Assembly: GCF_011927785.1 (NCBI RefSeq)
Contig: NZ_JAATJK010000001.1
Coordinates: 3,939,001-4,003,000, forward strand
Source: Micromonospora profundi
GTDB lineage: Bacteria > Actinomycetota > Actinomycetes > Mycobacteriales > Micromonosporaceae
Length of the DNA: 64,000 bases
Direction of reading: 5' to 3'
Both the position numbers and the translations under genes were made by a program. Below, piece by piece: positions 7,849 through 16,707 of this stretch (within the stretch, counting starts at the first letter, position 1; each line of letters starts with the position of its first letter). Below the pieces are notes generated by a model. That model did no database searches. It was not told the origin of the DNA and saw nothing but the letters and a program-made list of their open reading frames with translations.

Positions 7849-9609
7849 TCAGACGCCTTCCCGATCGTCGGTCATTGTCGGGCCGGCGGCTGCCGGCACC
7901 AGGTGGTGGATCTCCGGTGCGCCCTCGGTCAGGTCCTGGACCCGCCGCTCGGCAGCACGGTCCTCGCCTGTCAACCGGCCGCCGTGCTGGCGCAGGTGCT
8001 CGCCCCAGGACGGCACCAGGTACACCTCGACGAACCGGTCCGCCGTCTCGGCCGGCCGGAACAGCCCCCATCGCATCGCGCCGGTCCGCTGCCGGGCACC
8101 GCGCACCATGTCCATCGCCGTGAGGAACGCCTGCGTCCGTTCCGGCCGCACCGTGTACTGCACGGTCACCAGCACCGGCCCGACGCCCGGATCCGGCTCG
8201 TACACCAGGTTCAGTTGCGGCCAGTAGACAGCCGGCTCCCGGTTGCCAGTACGCAGGTCCGGCAACGGCCAGAGCCGACTCGTCACGGTGCCGATCAGCA
8301 TGACCGCGGCCGCCGCCAGATAGGCGAGCACCAGTCCGCCCAGGTCAGCGACCAGACCCCAGACAAGGGCGCCGGCCGCCTGCCCGCCGGCGAAGAAGAT
8401 CTGGTAGACGGCCAGCCCTCGGGCTCGTACCCAGCTGGGCAGGAAGAGCTGCATCTCGGCGTTGATGTTGGCCAGCACGGTCACCCAGGCCATCCCGGCG
8501 GGTAGCAGGGCGACGAGCACCAGCGGCACCACCCGTACCGTGCCGACCACTGTCAAAGCGATGGTGAACAGCGCTCCGGAGATCAGCAGCAGATGGTTGG
8601 CCGACAGCCGGGCGCGGATCACTGACAGCAGGAAGCCACCTCCCACCGCGCCGATCCCGAGGGCGGCCAGCAGCAGCCCGTACCCACCGGAGCCCAACCC
8701 CAGGCGCCGGTCCGCCACGAGCGGCAGCAACGCCCACAACGAGCTGGCCGGGACGACGAAGACCATGGAACGGCGCAGCAGCCGGCGCACTGTCGGTGAG
8801 TGACGTACGAAGCGGCTGCCGGCGCGCAGCGCTGCGGTGAACCGCTCGGGAACCTCGACGGCGCGGGTGTTGCCGGGCCGCCAGCGCCACAACGCGTACG
8901 CGAAGATGCCGAACGCCACAGCGTTCAGCGCGAACACCGGGGCGACGCCGGTCCGGGCGATGAGCACGCCGGCCAGTGCCGGCCCGACGGCCCGTGCGGC
9001 GTTCACGCTTATCGAGCCGAGTGCCGACGCCGAGCGCAGGTGCTCCTGCGGCACCAGCTCCGGAATCACCGCCGCCCAGGCCGGCAGGGTCAGCGCCTGC
9101 CCGACCCCGAACGCGAAGGTGAGGGTGAGCAGCAGCGCCGGCGGCATCCGGTCGGTCAGGGTGAGCACTGCCAGCAGCGCCGCCACCGCGACCAGGAACA
9201 GCTGCACGGAGATCAACAGATGCCGACGGTCGAAGCTGTCGGCCAGCACCCCGGCGGGCAGCGCCAGCAGGAGCACCGGCAGCAGGCTGGCGGTCTGGAC
9301 CAGCGCGACAAGCGTGGACGCGTTGGCCTGGTGGATGAGCAGCCACTGCGCGCCGACGGTCTGCATCCAGGTGCCGACGTTGGCGGCGAGCAGGGCCAGC
9401 CAGAGATTGCGGTAGGCCGCGGTACGCAGCGGCGCCCAGGCGGAGGTCGGACGGTCAGCGGGTCCGGCCGCCGCCGTCACCACCGCCCGGCCGCGCGCGG
9501 CCGGCGCCCACCGCCGACCACCACGGACATTCCTGCACCCATGTCTCTCCAGCCGGGACCTGAGGTCACACCTGTCGCGTGACGGCATCTCCTTCCCGTT
9601 TGCGGTCAT
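7849..9609 (-). CDS. MFS exporter with C-terminal dimeric alpha/beta-barrel domain (MFS_3/EntS-like)
   Basis: A 586-residue major facilitator of the EntS/MFS_3 type with 12 predicted membrane helices. The first cytoplasmic loop GVLADSFDRRHLL carries the usual D-R-R pattern. After the last helix, about 120 residues (VLVTVQYTVRPERTQAFLTAMDMVRGARQ...) look like an ABM-type ferredoxin-like barrel, a known extension in this family. The ATG at 9609 has GAGG seven bases upstream, but the first 42 residues are basic and unlike relatives. A GTG at 9483 is the alternative start. Probable role: export of a small molecule such as a siderophore or drug, with the TetR gene directly downstream as likely regulator. 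Confidence 0.87.
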   Translation of the reverse strand: MTANGKEMPSRDRCDLRSRLERHGCRNVRGGRRWAPAARGRAVVTAAAGPADRPTSAWAPLRTAAYRNLWLALLAANVGTWMQTVGAQWLLIHQANASTLVALVQTASLLPVLLLALPAGVLADSFDRRHLLISVQLFLVAVAALLAVLTLTDRMPPALLLTLTFAFGVGQALTLPAWAAVIPELVPQEHLRSASALGSISVNAARAVGPALAGVLIARTGVAPVFALNAVAFGIFAYALWRWRPGNTRAVEVPERFTAALRAGSRFVRHSPTVRRLLRRSMVFVVPASSLWALLPLVADRRLGLGSGGYGLLLAALGIGAVGGGFLLSVIRARLSANHLLLISGALFTIALTVVGTVRVVPLVLVALLPAGMAWVTVLANINAEMQLFLPSWVRARGLAVYQIFFAGGQAAGALVWGLVADLGGLVLAYLAAAAVMLIGTVTSRLWPLPDLRTGNREPAVYWPQLNLVYEPDPGVGPVLVTVQYTVRPERTQAFLTAMDMVRGARQRTGAMRWGLFRPAETADRFVEVYLVPSWGEHLRQHGGRLTGEDRAAERRVQDLTEGAPEIHHLVPAAAGPTMTDDREGV

Positions 9610-9725
9610 GCCACACCTCGTGAGCGTCCGGATCGACGGCGGGTGGCACAGGTAGGGCTGGGCATACCCCGGAAGGGGGCCTGGACGGCTGGGGTGCCGG
9701 GCCGTCGGCGAATAGCGTCTGCGGC

Positions 9726-11039
9726 ATGACCCCGGAACGCCCTCGTCACCTGGCCGAGGCGCTGCGCCGCCGCGACTGGCTGGTGTCCGCCTGGCCCTGG
9801 CGCGCTCTCGCCTACCTCGTCAGCACCGTGCCGATCGCCGGCGTGCTCGCCATCGGGCTTCTCGTCATCGGCGCGCCACTGCTGGCCGCTCTCAACGCGT
9901 TCCGGCAGCACGGCCGACCGCCGGACCTCCCCCTCATGCTGTTCCTGGCCGTCGGCAGTCTCACAGTGCTGGCGCTCGCGCCGATCGTGAGCTTCCCGGT
10001 CGCCGTCGTCGAACGCTGGCGGCTCGGCCTCGTGGACGGCCGTCCTCTGCCGGTGCCGCGGTGGACCGGCCTGGCCGCCCGCTACCGCAGCGCGGCCGGC
10101 TGGCGCGAGGTGGCGTATCTGTTCTGCCTCGGCGGGATCGCGCCGATCGCGTACTGGGTGTTCCTGCTGCTGGTGCTCCTCGACATCGGGTTGATCGCGA
10201 GCCCGTGGCTGGCGTTCAACAGCACGTCGGAACCCGGCGACGCCGCACAGGTCATCGTCGTCTGGGGCACTGTCGACACCGCGGGCGAGGCCGTCCCGTA
10301 CGCGATAGTGGGCGTGCTGCTCGTTCCGGTGCTCTGGTACGCGGCCGGGCTGCTCGCCGCCGGCCAGGCAGCGGTGGTGCGGTGGACGCTGGCCCGGCCG
10401 GTCGACGCGGCGGCGCTGCGCGAGGTCGCCCGGTCCCGGACCCGGCTGGTCAGCGCGTACGAGGCGGAACGGCGCCGGATCGAGCGTGACCTGCACGACG
10501 GCGCGCAACCCCGGCTGACGAGCCTCACGCTCCAGTTGGGCCTGGCCCGGCTGGACGTGGGAGAGGACTCCCCCGCCGCCCGGCCCCTCGCGGTCGCGCA
10601 CGACCAGGCGCGGGGCCTGATGGTGATGCTCCGGCAGTTGGTGCACGGCATCCGGCCGCAGAGCCTCACCGACCTGGGCCTTGCCGGCGCCGTCCGGGAA
10701 CTTGCCGATGCAGCCCCCGTCGCGGTCACCGTCTCCGCCGACCTGGACGGCGAGTTGCCGGAGATCGTCGAAACAACCGCCTTCTTCGTGGTGTCCGAGG
10801 CGCTTGGCAACGTGGTCCGGCACGCCGGGGCGACCCGCGCGGAGGTACGCCTCAGCCGTACCGACGGCGATCTCGTCGTCGAGGTGTCCGACGACGGGCG
10901 CGGCGGCGCCGACCCGTCCCGGGGCACCGGACTGACAGGTCTCGCCGATCGGGTCGCCGCCGCCGACGGGCGGCTGCTGCTGGCCAGCCCGCCCGATGGG
11001 CCTACCCTGGTCCGGGTGGAGCTGCCATGGCCGCGGTGA
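9726..11039 (+). CDS. membrane sensor histidine kinase, NarL/DesK-type (HisKA_3)
   Basis: A 437-residue kinase. Several hydrophobic segments in the first 225 residues form the sensor. The dimerisation domain carries RRRIERDLHDGAQ, with the phospho-acceptor histidine at about residue 257. The ATP-binding domain has SEALGNVVRHAG (N box), VSDDGRGG and GTGLTGLADRV (G boxes). The HDGAQ form is typical of HisKA_3 kinases that pair with LuxR-type regulators. Its stop overlaps the next gene by 13 nt, fixing the partnership with the response regulator. The signal is not predictable; the divergent MFS exporter 116 bp away is a possible target. Confidence 0.93.
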   Translation: MTPERPRHLAEALRRRDWLVSAWPWRALAYLVSTVPIAGVLAIGLLVIGAPLLAALNAFRQHGRPPDLPLMLFLAVGSLTVLALAPIVSFPVAVVERWRLGLVDGRPLPVPRWTGLAARYRSAAGWREVAYLFCLGGIAPIAYWVFLLLVLLDIGLIASPWLAFNSTSEPGDAAQVIVVWGTVDTAGEAVPYAIVGVLLVPVLWYAAGLLAAGQAAVVRWTLARPVDAAALREVARSRTRLVSAYEAERRRIERDLHDGAQPRLTSLTLQLGLARLDVGEDSPAARPLAVAHDQARGLMVMLRQLVHGIRPQSLTDLGLAGAVRELADAAPVAVTVSADLDGELPEIVETTAFFVVSEALGNVVRHAGATRAEVRLSRTDGDLVVEVSDDGRGGADPSRGTGLTGLADRVAAADGRLLLASPPDGPTLVRVELPWPR

Positions 11040-11692
11040 CCCGGGTGGTGCTCGCCGAGGACGAGGTGCTGTTGCGGGAGGGCCTGGTCGCGCTGCTGAC
11101 CCGCTTCGACTTCACTGTGTGCGCCGCCGTCGGCTCCGCGCCCGAGTTGCTTGACGCGGCCCGTACGCACCAGCCGGATCTGGTGCTCACCGACATCCGG
11201 ATGCCACCGGACCGGCGCGACGACGGGCTGCGCGTGGCCGTCGCGCTGCGCGCCGAGCGACCCCGGCTTCCGGTGGTGGTCCTCAGCCAGTACGTGCAGA
11301 CCGGGTACGCGGCGGCGCTGCTGGACAGCGGCGACGGCCAGCGGGTGGGCTACCTGCTCAAGGACCGGGTGGCCGAGGTCACCGAGTTCGTCGACACTCT
11401 GCGGCGGGTCACCGCTGGCGGCACCGCCATCGACCCGGACGTGGTGCGGCAACTGCTGCACCGCCCGCGCGACCCGCTGCGCGCCCTCTCCGCCCGGGAA
11501 CGCGAGGTGCTGGCGCTGCTGGCCGAGGGCCGGTCCAACGCCTCGATCGCCGCCCGGCTGCACGTCACCGAGGCGGCGGTCGGCAAGCATGTCGGCAACA
11601 TCCTGCTGAAGCTCGACCTGCCGCCCAGCGACGACACCAACCGCCGGGTGCTCGCCGTTCTCACCTATCTGCGCGCCGACCCGGCCGGCTGA
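11027..11692 (+). CDS. NarL/LuxR-family response regulator
   Basis: A 221-residue regulator with a receiver domain (acidic Glu11-Asp12, phospho-acceptor Asp56 in DLVLTDIRMP, conserved Lys in YLLKD) and a C-terminal LuxR helix-turn-helix (LSAREREVLALLAEGRSNASIAARLHVTEAAVGKHVGNILLKL). It overlaps the kinase gene by 13 nt, so both products are coupled. Phosphorylation by the upstream kinase should promote dimerisation and DNA binding. No operator can be assigned from this sequence. Confidence 0.94.
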   Translation: MAAVTRVVLAEDEVLLREGLVALLTRFDFTVCAAVGSAPELLDAARTHQPDLVLTDIRMPPDRRDDGLRVAVALRAERPRLPVVVLSQYVQTGYAAALLDSGDGQRVGYLLKDRVAEVTEFVDTLRRVTAGGTAIDPDVVRQLLHRPRDPLRALSAREREVLALLAEGRSNASIAARLHVTEAAVGKHVGNILLKLDLPPSDDTNRRVLAVLTYLRADPAG

Positions 11693-11787
11693 CCAGCACC
11701 GGGTCTAGATCAGGCCGGCTGCGTCGGGGCGTAGATTCGACAGCCGGTGCCGTCGCCACCCGGGCGCGGGCCGGGGAGGAGCACGGC

Positions 11788-12849
11788 ATGTCGGAGGCGT
11801 TGCGGGTCGGTCTGCTGGGGTACGGGCTGGCGGGTCGGGTGTTCCACGCGCCGCTGATCGCCGCGACGCCGGGGCTGCGACTCGACGCCATCGTGACCCG
11901 CGACCCGCAGCGGCGCGAGCACGCACGGCAGCACTTCCCGGACGCCCGGCTGGTCGACGACGCCGACGCGCTGTGGCGTACACCCGAGGCTCTGGACCTG
12001 GTCGTGGTGGCGACGCCGAACCGGCAGCACGTGCCGATGGCCCGGGCGGCGCTGGCCGCCGGTCTGCCGACCGTCGTGGACAAGCCGCTCGCACCGACCT
12101 CCGCCGAGAGCCGCGCGCTTGTCGACGAGGCCGCCGAGCGTGGCGTGCCGCTGACGGTGTTCCAGAACCGGCGCTGGGACGGCGACTTCCTGACCGCCCG
12201 GCAGCTGGTGGAGCGGGGCGAGTTGGGGCGGGTACTGCGCTTCGAGTCCCGGTTCGAGCGGTTCCGGCCGACGATCAAGCCAGGCTGGCGGGAGCTCGCC
12301 GGCCCCGAGGAGGCTGGCGGCGCCCTCTTCGACCTGGGCGCGCACCTCGTCGACCAGGCGGTGCAGCTGTTCGGCCGGGTCGAGCGCGTCTACGCGGAGG
12401 TGGACCGTCGGCGTGCGGGCGCGGCTGTCGACGACGACGCCTTCGTGGCGTTGACCCACGCCAACGGGGTGCGCTCGCACCTGTGGATGGGTGCGATGAC
12501 CGCTCAGCTCGGGCCCCGGCTGCGGCTGCTGGGCGACCGGGCCGGCTACACCACGTACGGCCTCGACGTGCAGGAGGCGGCGTTGCACGAGGGCGGCCGA
12601 CCGGACCAGCCGGGCTGGGGCGAGGTCCCGCCGGAGCGGTACGGCCTGCTCGGCGTCGACGGAGATCTGCGTCCGGTGCCGACCGAGCCGGGGGCGTACC
12701 AGAGCTTCTACGCGCAGGTGACAACGGCGTTGCGCGAGGGTACGCCGATGCCTGTGGACCCGCGGGATTCGGTGGCCACCGTCGAGTTGATCGAGCTGGC
12801 TCACCGGTCAGCGGCCGAAGGCGTGGTGCTACCGGTCCCGATCGCCTGA
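11788..12849 (+). CDS. Gfo/Idh/MocA-family NAD(P)-dependent oxidoreductase
   Basis: A 353-residue enzyme with an N-terminal Rossmann fold (VGLLGYGLAGRVFHAPL, close to GxGxxG), the ATPNRQHVPMA loop, and the family's EKP-type motif as VDKPLA, whose lysine contacts cofactor and substrate. The C-terminal alpha/beta dimerisation domain includes GGALFDLGAHLVDQA with the expected histidine. Family members oxidise or reduce sugars, inositols and related alcohols. GGAGGAG lies ahead of the ATG. It stands alone between the two-component system and a small conserved gene, so the substrate cannot be named. Confidence 0.9.
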   Translation: MSEALRVGLLGYGLAGRVFHAPLIAATPGLRLDAIVTRDPQRREHARQHFPDARLVDDADALWRTPEALDLVVVATPNRQHVPMARAALAAGLPTVVDKPLAPTSAESRALVDEAAERGVPLTVFQNRRWDGDFLTARQLVERGELGRVLRFESRFERFRPTIKPGWRELAGPEEAGGALFDLGAHLVDQAVQLFGRVERVYAEVDRRRAGAAVDDDAFVALTHANGVRSHLWMGAMTAQLGPRLRLLGDRAGYTTYGLDVQEAALHEGGRPDQPGWGEVPPERYGLLGVDGDLRPVPTEPGAYQSFYAQVTTALREGTPMPVDPRDSVATVELIELAHRSAAEGVVLPVPIA

Positions 12850-12965
12850 CCGATTGCCGAGCCTGGCCGGCGGGGGTGCCGGCGGGTTGACGTGGACACC
12901 GGGCCGGCCGGTGAGCGCGCCGGGCGGGGAGCCCAGGAGCGTTGCCGGCCCGGCCCGGTGCCGGA

Positions 12966-13187
12966 TCAGCGCTGCTTCAGCTCGCGCCAGGATGGGTGGG
13001 TGCCGCGCCAGGCGTCGGCGAGGATGGCCGCCGAGGCCCGGCTGGGGCACTGCTGCACCCGCTCACGACCCGACGCCCCACCGATCTGGGCGCGGACCTC
13101 CCAACCCTGCCCATCAGTACGGATGTACACGTCCCGGCGCCCGCGCGGGGTCGTGTCTCCGTTCCACCAATGCTCCTCGACCTTCAT
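12966..13187 (-). CDS. small conserved actinobacterial protein, 73 aa
   Basis: A 73-residue protein beginning MKVEEHWWNG, with a central YIRTDGQGWEVRAQIGG strand-rich segment and a helical C-terminus (ASAAILADAWR). I do not know a function. The start at 13187 is preferred because a TATACG-like -10 sits only about eight bases upstream, which would give a leaderless or nearly leaderless transcript. An upstream in-frame methionine at 13259 would put that promoter inside the gene. It is followed upstream on the same strand by the NYN-LOTUS gene. Confidence 0.7.
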   Translation of the reverse strand: MKVEEHWWNGDTTPRGRRDVYIRTDGQGWEVRAQIGGASGRERVQQCPSRASAAILADAWRGTHPSWRELKQR

Positions 13188-13215
13188 TCGCCGACCGTAT
13201 AGCAATTTTTGCGCG
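13188..13215 (-). promoter_or_regulatory. candidate leaderless promoter for the 73-aa gene
   Basis: On the minus strand an AT-rich stretch (AAAAATTGC) leads to TATACG at 13201-13196, with the ATG at 13187. The spacing would place the transcription start at or next to the initiation codon. No ribosome-binding site is visible. Confidence 0.45.
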
Positions 13216-13310
13216 GAGGGTACGGCGCAGGTGCGCCCGGACCAGGGCAAGAGCCGCAATTCAGGCGCAAATCGAGACCAGTGTTAACGGTTAGCAACCT
13301 TCGACGGCCG

Positions 13311-14405
13311 TCAACCCTGCGCGGTGAGCAGGTAGTCGTCCGCCTCCGGGCTCCACCTCAGATCGACTACGCCACCGGTCGCGGCGGCCTTGCAGAACTG
13401 GAGGAAGCTGCGGTACCCCAGCTTCTTCTCGCTGAAGTCCGGCCGGGCCCGACGCAGTTGGTTCTTCAGACCGGACAGCGCCACCGGATTGCCGGCGCTG
13501 CCGAGGTCGCCCACCACGGACCGGAGCAGACCGAAGGCCACCTCCCGGTCGCCGTGCTCGGGCAGCGAGACCTCGGGGTCACCCTTGGCGGGCCCCTCGG
13601 CCAGGTCGACCACGTTGTGCCCGGCAAGGTGGCGCAGCAGTTCCCCGAAGGTACGGAAGCCGTAGTCGGACTCGCTGAAGGTCGGGTCCTTGCGCAGCAG
13701 GGTCCGCTTGAGCCGGGATGCGGTCACCTCGCCGCTGGCGCTGCCCTGCAACCCGGCCACCGTCTGGGCCACCAGCACGGCCAGGGCGTCGACGTCCCGA
13801 CCGGGCTCCTCCCCCGCCGGCCGACCCTCGGGCTCCTGCTCCCGCTCCTCCTGCTCCGGCTCGGGCGGTCGCTGACCCGGGCCCGGCTGTCGGGCCGGAC
13901 GGCCCCGCCTGCTGGCGGTCGGCGGGATGTCCACGCCCTCCAGCCGGTCGTAGTAGAGGAACTCGTCGCACGCCGGAGGCAGCAGCGCCGAGGTCGACCC
14001 CTCGACCCCGACACCGATGACCTTCTTGTTCAGCTCGCGGAGCTTGTGCACCAACGGGGTGAAGTCGCTGTCACCGCTACAGATGACGAACGTCGAGATG
14101 TAGTCGCGCTCGAAGGCCAACTCGATCGCGTCCACTGCCATCTTGATGTCTGCCGCGTTCTTGCGGGAGGCGCCCATGCGCTGCGGGATCTCGATCAGCT
14201 CCACGTGGGACCGGGTGAGCATCCGGCGGTCCTCGTCGAAGAACGACCAGTCGGCGTACGCCCGGCGCACCACCACCCGTCCCCGCTCGGCAAGCGCGTC
14301 GGCGATCGGCCGGAAGTCGAAGGCCGCGCCGCCACGATGGTCGCGGGCGCCCAGCGCGAGGTTCTCGTAGTCCAGGAAAAGGGCGATCCGGTCTTCTTGC
14401 TCCAC
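13311..14405 (-). CDS. NYN-domain RNase-like protein with tandem OST-HTH/LOTUS domains
   Basis: A 364-residue protein. Residues about 5-160 form a NYN (PIN-like) nuclease domain: IALFLDYENLALGARD supplies the first catalytic aspartate, NAADIKMAVDAIELA and ICSGDSDFTPLVHKLRE the others. A Pro/Glu-rich linker follows, then two LOTUS/OST-HTH modules (about 215-285 and 295-362: SESDYGFRTFGELLRHL and SEKKLGYRSFLQFCKAA), which bind RNA in other systems. The order resembles eukaryotic MARF1-like proteins. The GTG at 14405 is taken because the NYN domain begins at once; no clear Shine-Dalgarno is seen. Probable role: RNA cleavage or turnover. It may share a transcript with the 73-aa gene downstream. 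Confidence 0.88.
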   Translation of the reverse strand: MEQEDRIALFLDYENLALGARDHRGGAAFDFRPIADALAERGRVVVRRAYADWSFFDEDRRMLTRSHVELIEIPQRMGASRKNAADIKMAVDAIELAFERDYISTFVICSGDSDFTPLVHKLRELNKKVIGVGVEGSTSALLPPACDEFLYYDRLEGVDIPPTASRRGRPARQPGPGQRPPEPEQEEREQEPEGRPAGEEPGRDVDALAVLVAQTVAGLQGSASGEVTASRLKRTLLRKDPTFSESDYGFRTFGELLRHLAGHNVVDLAEGPAKGDPEVSLPEHGDREVAFGLLRSVVGDLGSAGNPVALSGLKNQLRRARPDFSEKKLGYRSFLQFCKAAATGGVVDLRWSPEADDYLLTAQG

Positions 14406-14617
14406 GCGGCACAGCGTACGCCGCGCAGAGGCGGCCGGAGCGCAACCACCACCCAATGCGACAGTCCATTTCTTACCGGCATGTTGTCGCTTTTTTTCGT
14501 TTACGGATAGGCATCTTGCAGCACAGTGGTCGGTACTGGCACGATGACGATCAATGTCGGGCGTGGGGGGAGCGCCGGGCGGACCTCCCCACCACCATCC
14601 ACGAAGGAGTGGCACCG

Positions 14618-16654
14618 ATGTTCCGGAACTCGATGCGGGCGCGGGGTCGCCCAGGCCGCCCGACCATCACCACCGTCAGCCTCGCGACCGCCATCACAGT
14701 GCTGGCGGCCGGCGGGTCCACTGCCGCCGTCGCCGGTCCGCCGGCACCCGCCGCGACGCCTGTGGTCACCCGAGCCGGCCTCGACCCGGCGCTTGTCGCC
14801 GGGCGGGGCGCCGACGTGGACTTCGTCGAACAGGAGGCGGAGAACGCCCGCACCAACGGCACTGTCATCGGCCCCGACCGGTCCGCCTACACGCTGCCCG
14901 CGGAGGCGTCCGGCCGCCGGGCGGTCCGGCTCACTCCCGGCCAGTACGTCGAGTTCGTCCTGCCCAGGGCGGCCAACGGCATCACAGTGCGGTACAGCAT
15001 CCCGGACGCGCCGACCGGAGGCGGGATCACAGCACCCCTGCGCATCTCGGCGAACGGTAAACACGTGCGCGACATGACGCTGACGTCGCAGTACTCCTGG
15101 CTGTACAACCAGTACCCCTTCTCCAACGACCCCCGGGCCGGGCTGCTGCACCCGGACTGGTGGATCACCGAGTGCCAGTGCGTGCCGTCGGCCACCACCC
15201 CGTACCCGAGCATCAGCACGCCGTTCCGGCCCACCCACTTCTACGACGAGCAGCGACTCCTGCTCGGGCGCACCTACCGGGCCGGTGACACGATCCGGCT
15301 CACCGCGCCGAGCGGCAGCGCCGCCGCCTGGACCGTCATCGACCTGCTCGACTCCGAACTGGTCGCGCCGCCCCGCGTCCGGCTGCTCGCCGCCAACGTG
15401 CTGGCCTTCGGCGCCGACCCCACCGGCCGCCGGGACTCCGCCGACGCCCTCGACCGGGCCATCGCGTTCGCCAGGCGTACCCACCTGACCGTGTACCTCC
15501 CGCCGGGCACCTACCAGGTCAACAGGCACATCGTCGTCGACGACGTCACAATCGAGGGCGCGGGCAACTGGCACACCATCATCAAGGGCCGCGAGGTGGC
15601 CCTGTCGCCGCCCGCACCGGACGGCTCTGTGCACACAGGCGTCGGGTTCTACGGCCGCGACGCCGCCGACGGTGGCAGCCGCAACGTCCACCTCTCCGGC
15701 TTCGCCATCGAGGGCGACGTACGGGAACGCATCGACACCGACCAGGTGAACGCCATCGGTGGCGCGATGAGCGACTCGACAATCGACGGGCTCTACCTGC
15801 ACCACACGAAGGTGGGCGTGTGGTTCGACGGGCCGATGCGCAACGTGCGCGTCACCAACAACATCATCGTCGACCAGATCGCCGACGCGCTCAACTTCCA
15901 CACCGGCGTGACCGACTCGGTCGTCGCGCACAACTTCGTCCGCAACACCGGCGACGACGGCCTGGCGATGTGGTCGGACAAGACAGCCAACGCGCGGAAC
16001 ACGTTCGACCACAACACGGTGCAGTCCCCCACGCTCGCCAACGGCATCGCCATCTACGGCGGCACCGACGCCACTGTGTCGCACAACCTCGTCGCCGACC
16101 CGGTCCGCGAGGGCAGCGCCCTCCACGTCGGCGCCCGCTTCGGCGCGGAGCCGTTCACCGGGCACCTGCGGATCACCAACAACACCACCGTCCGCGCCGG
16201 AACGTACGAGCTGAACTGGAACATCGGGCTGGGCGCCATCTGGATCTTCGCCCTGGACCGGAGCATCGACGCGCGCATCGAGGTGACCGGTGACGCCTAC
16301 CTCGACAACACGTACAACGCGATCATGCTGGTGAGCGACTGGCCGGTGAAGGACCTCTACTCGATCAACGACGTGCGGTTCCGCGACATCCGGGTCGACG
16401 GCACCGGCACGTCAGTTGTCAGTGCCCGCTCGGCGGGGTCGGCGTCGTTCGCCAACGTGGACGCCCGCAACGTCGGCGCGGTCGGCGTCAACAACTGCGG
16501 GTCGTTCCACTTCACACCGGCCGGGTCGGAGTTCACAGTCACCGACCTGGGCGGCAACGACGGCGGCTGGCTCGCCCCGTGGCTGCTGCCCAACACCATC
16601 ACCTGCGACGACCGGCCACCGGTCTCGCCACCACCGCCTCCGTCGCGTTGGTGA
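14618..16654 (+). CDS. secreted GH87 alpha-1,3-glucanase (mycodextranase-like)
   Basis: A 678-residue secreted protein with AAGGAG eight bases before the ATG. It has a signal peptide (about residues 1-45, hydrophobic TVSLATAITVLAAGG), a beta-sandwich segment (about 60-250), then a right-handed beta-helix. Asp423 in ADALNFHTG and Asp446-Asp447 in NTGDDGLAMWS have the same spacing (23 and 24 residues) as the three catalytic aspartates I recall for Bacillus circulans GH87 alpha-1,3-glucanase (1067/1090/1091). GH87 enzymes hydrolyse alpha-1,3-glucan or nigeran of fungal walls. The protein ends in a proline-rich tail (PPVSPPPPPSRW) with no further domain. A perfect terminator follows. Confidence 0.85.
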   Translation: MFRNSMRARGRPGRPTITTVSLATAITVLAAGGSTAAVAGPPAPAATPVVTRAGLDPALVAGRGADVDFVEQEAENARTNGTVIGPDRSAYTLPAEASGRRAVRLTPGQYVEFVLPRAANGITVRYSIPDAPTGGGITAPLRISANGKHVRDMTLTSQYSWLYNQYPFSNDPRAGLLHPDWWITECQCVPSATTPYPSISTPFRPTHFYDEQRLLLGRTYRAGDTIRLTAPSGSAAAWTVIDLLDSELVAPPRVRLLAANVLAFGADPTGRRDSADALDRAIAFARRTHLTVYLPPGTYQVNRHIVVDDVTIEGAGNWHTIIKGREVALSPPAPDGSVHTGVGFYGRDAADGGSRNVHLSGFAIEGDVRERIDTDQVNAIGGAMSDSTIDGLYLHHTKVGVWFDGPMRNVRVTNNIIVDQIADALNFHTGVTDSVVAHNFVRNTGDDGLAMWSDKTANARNTFDHNTVQSPTLANGIAIYGGTDATVSHNLVADPVREGSALHVGARFGAEPFTGHLRITNNTTVRAGTYELNWNIGLGAIWIFALDRSIDARIEVTGDAYLDNTYNAIMLVSDWPVKDLYSINDVRFRDIRVDGTGTSVVSARSAGSASFANVDARNVGAVGVNNCGSFHFTPAGSEFTVTDLGGNDGGWLAPWLLPNTITCDDRPPVSPPPPPSRW

Positions 16655-16656
16655 AC

Positions 16657-16692
16657 GCGGTGGGCGGCCCGGGAAGTCGGGCCGCCCACCGC
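16657..16692. terminator. perfect 15-bp hairpin between convergent genes
   Basis: GCGGTGGGCGGCCCG and its exact complement flank a six-base loop (GGAAGT). It starts three bases after the GH87 stop and ends 15 bases before the end of the convergent gene, so it probably terminates both. No T-run is present. Confidence 0.75.
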
Positions 16693-16707
16693 ACGGCTCC
16701 TGCCGCG

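Noticed and set aside
7849..8270. ABM-like tail of the MFS exporter as a novel fusion
   Set aside because: A C-terminal barrel of this type is a known extension in the MFS_3 family, so it is described in the gene entry only.
14456..14617. N-terminal extension of the GH87 gene
   Set aside because: The ATG at 14618 has an AAGGAG site and a signal peptide directly after it; upstream residues have no hydrophobic core.
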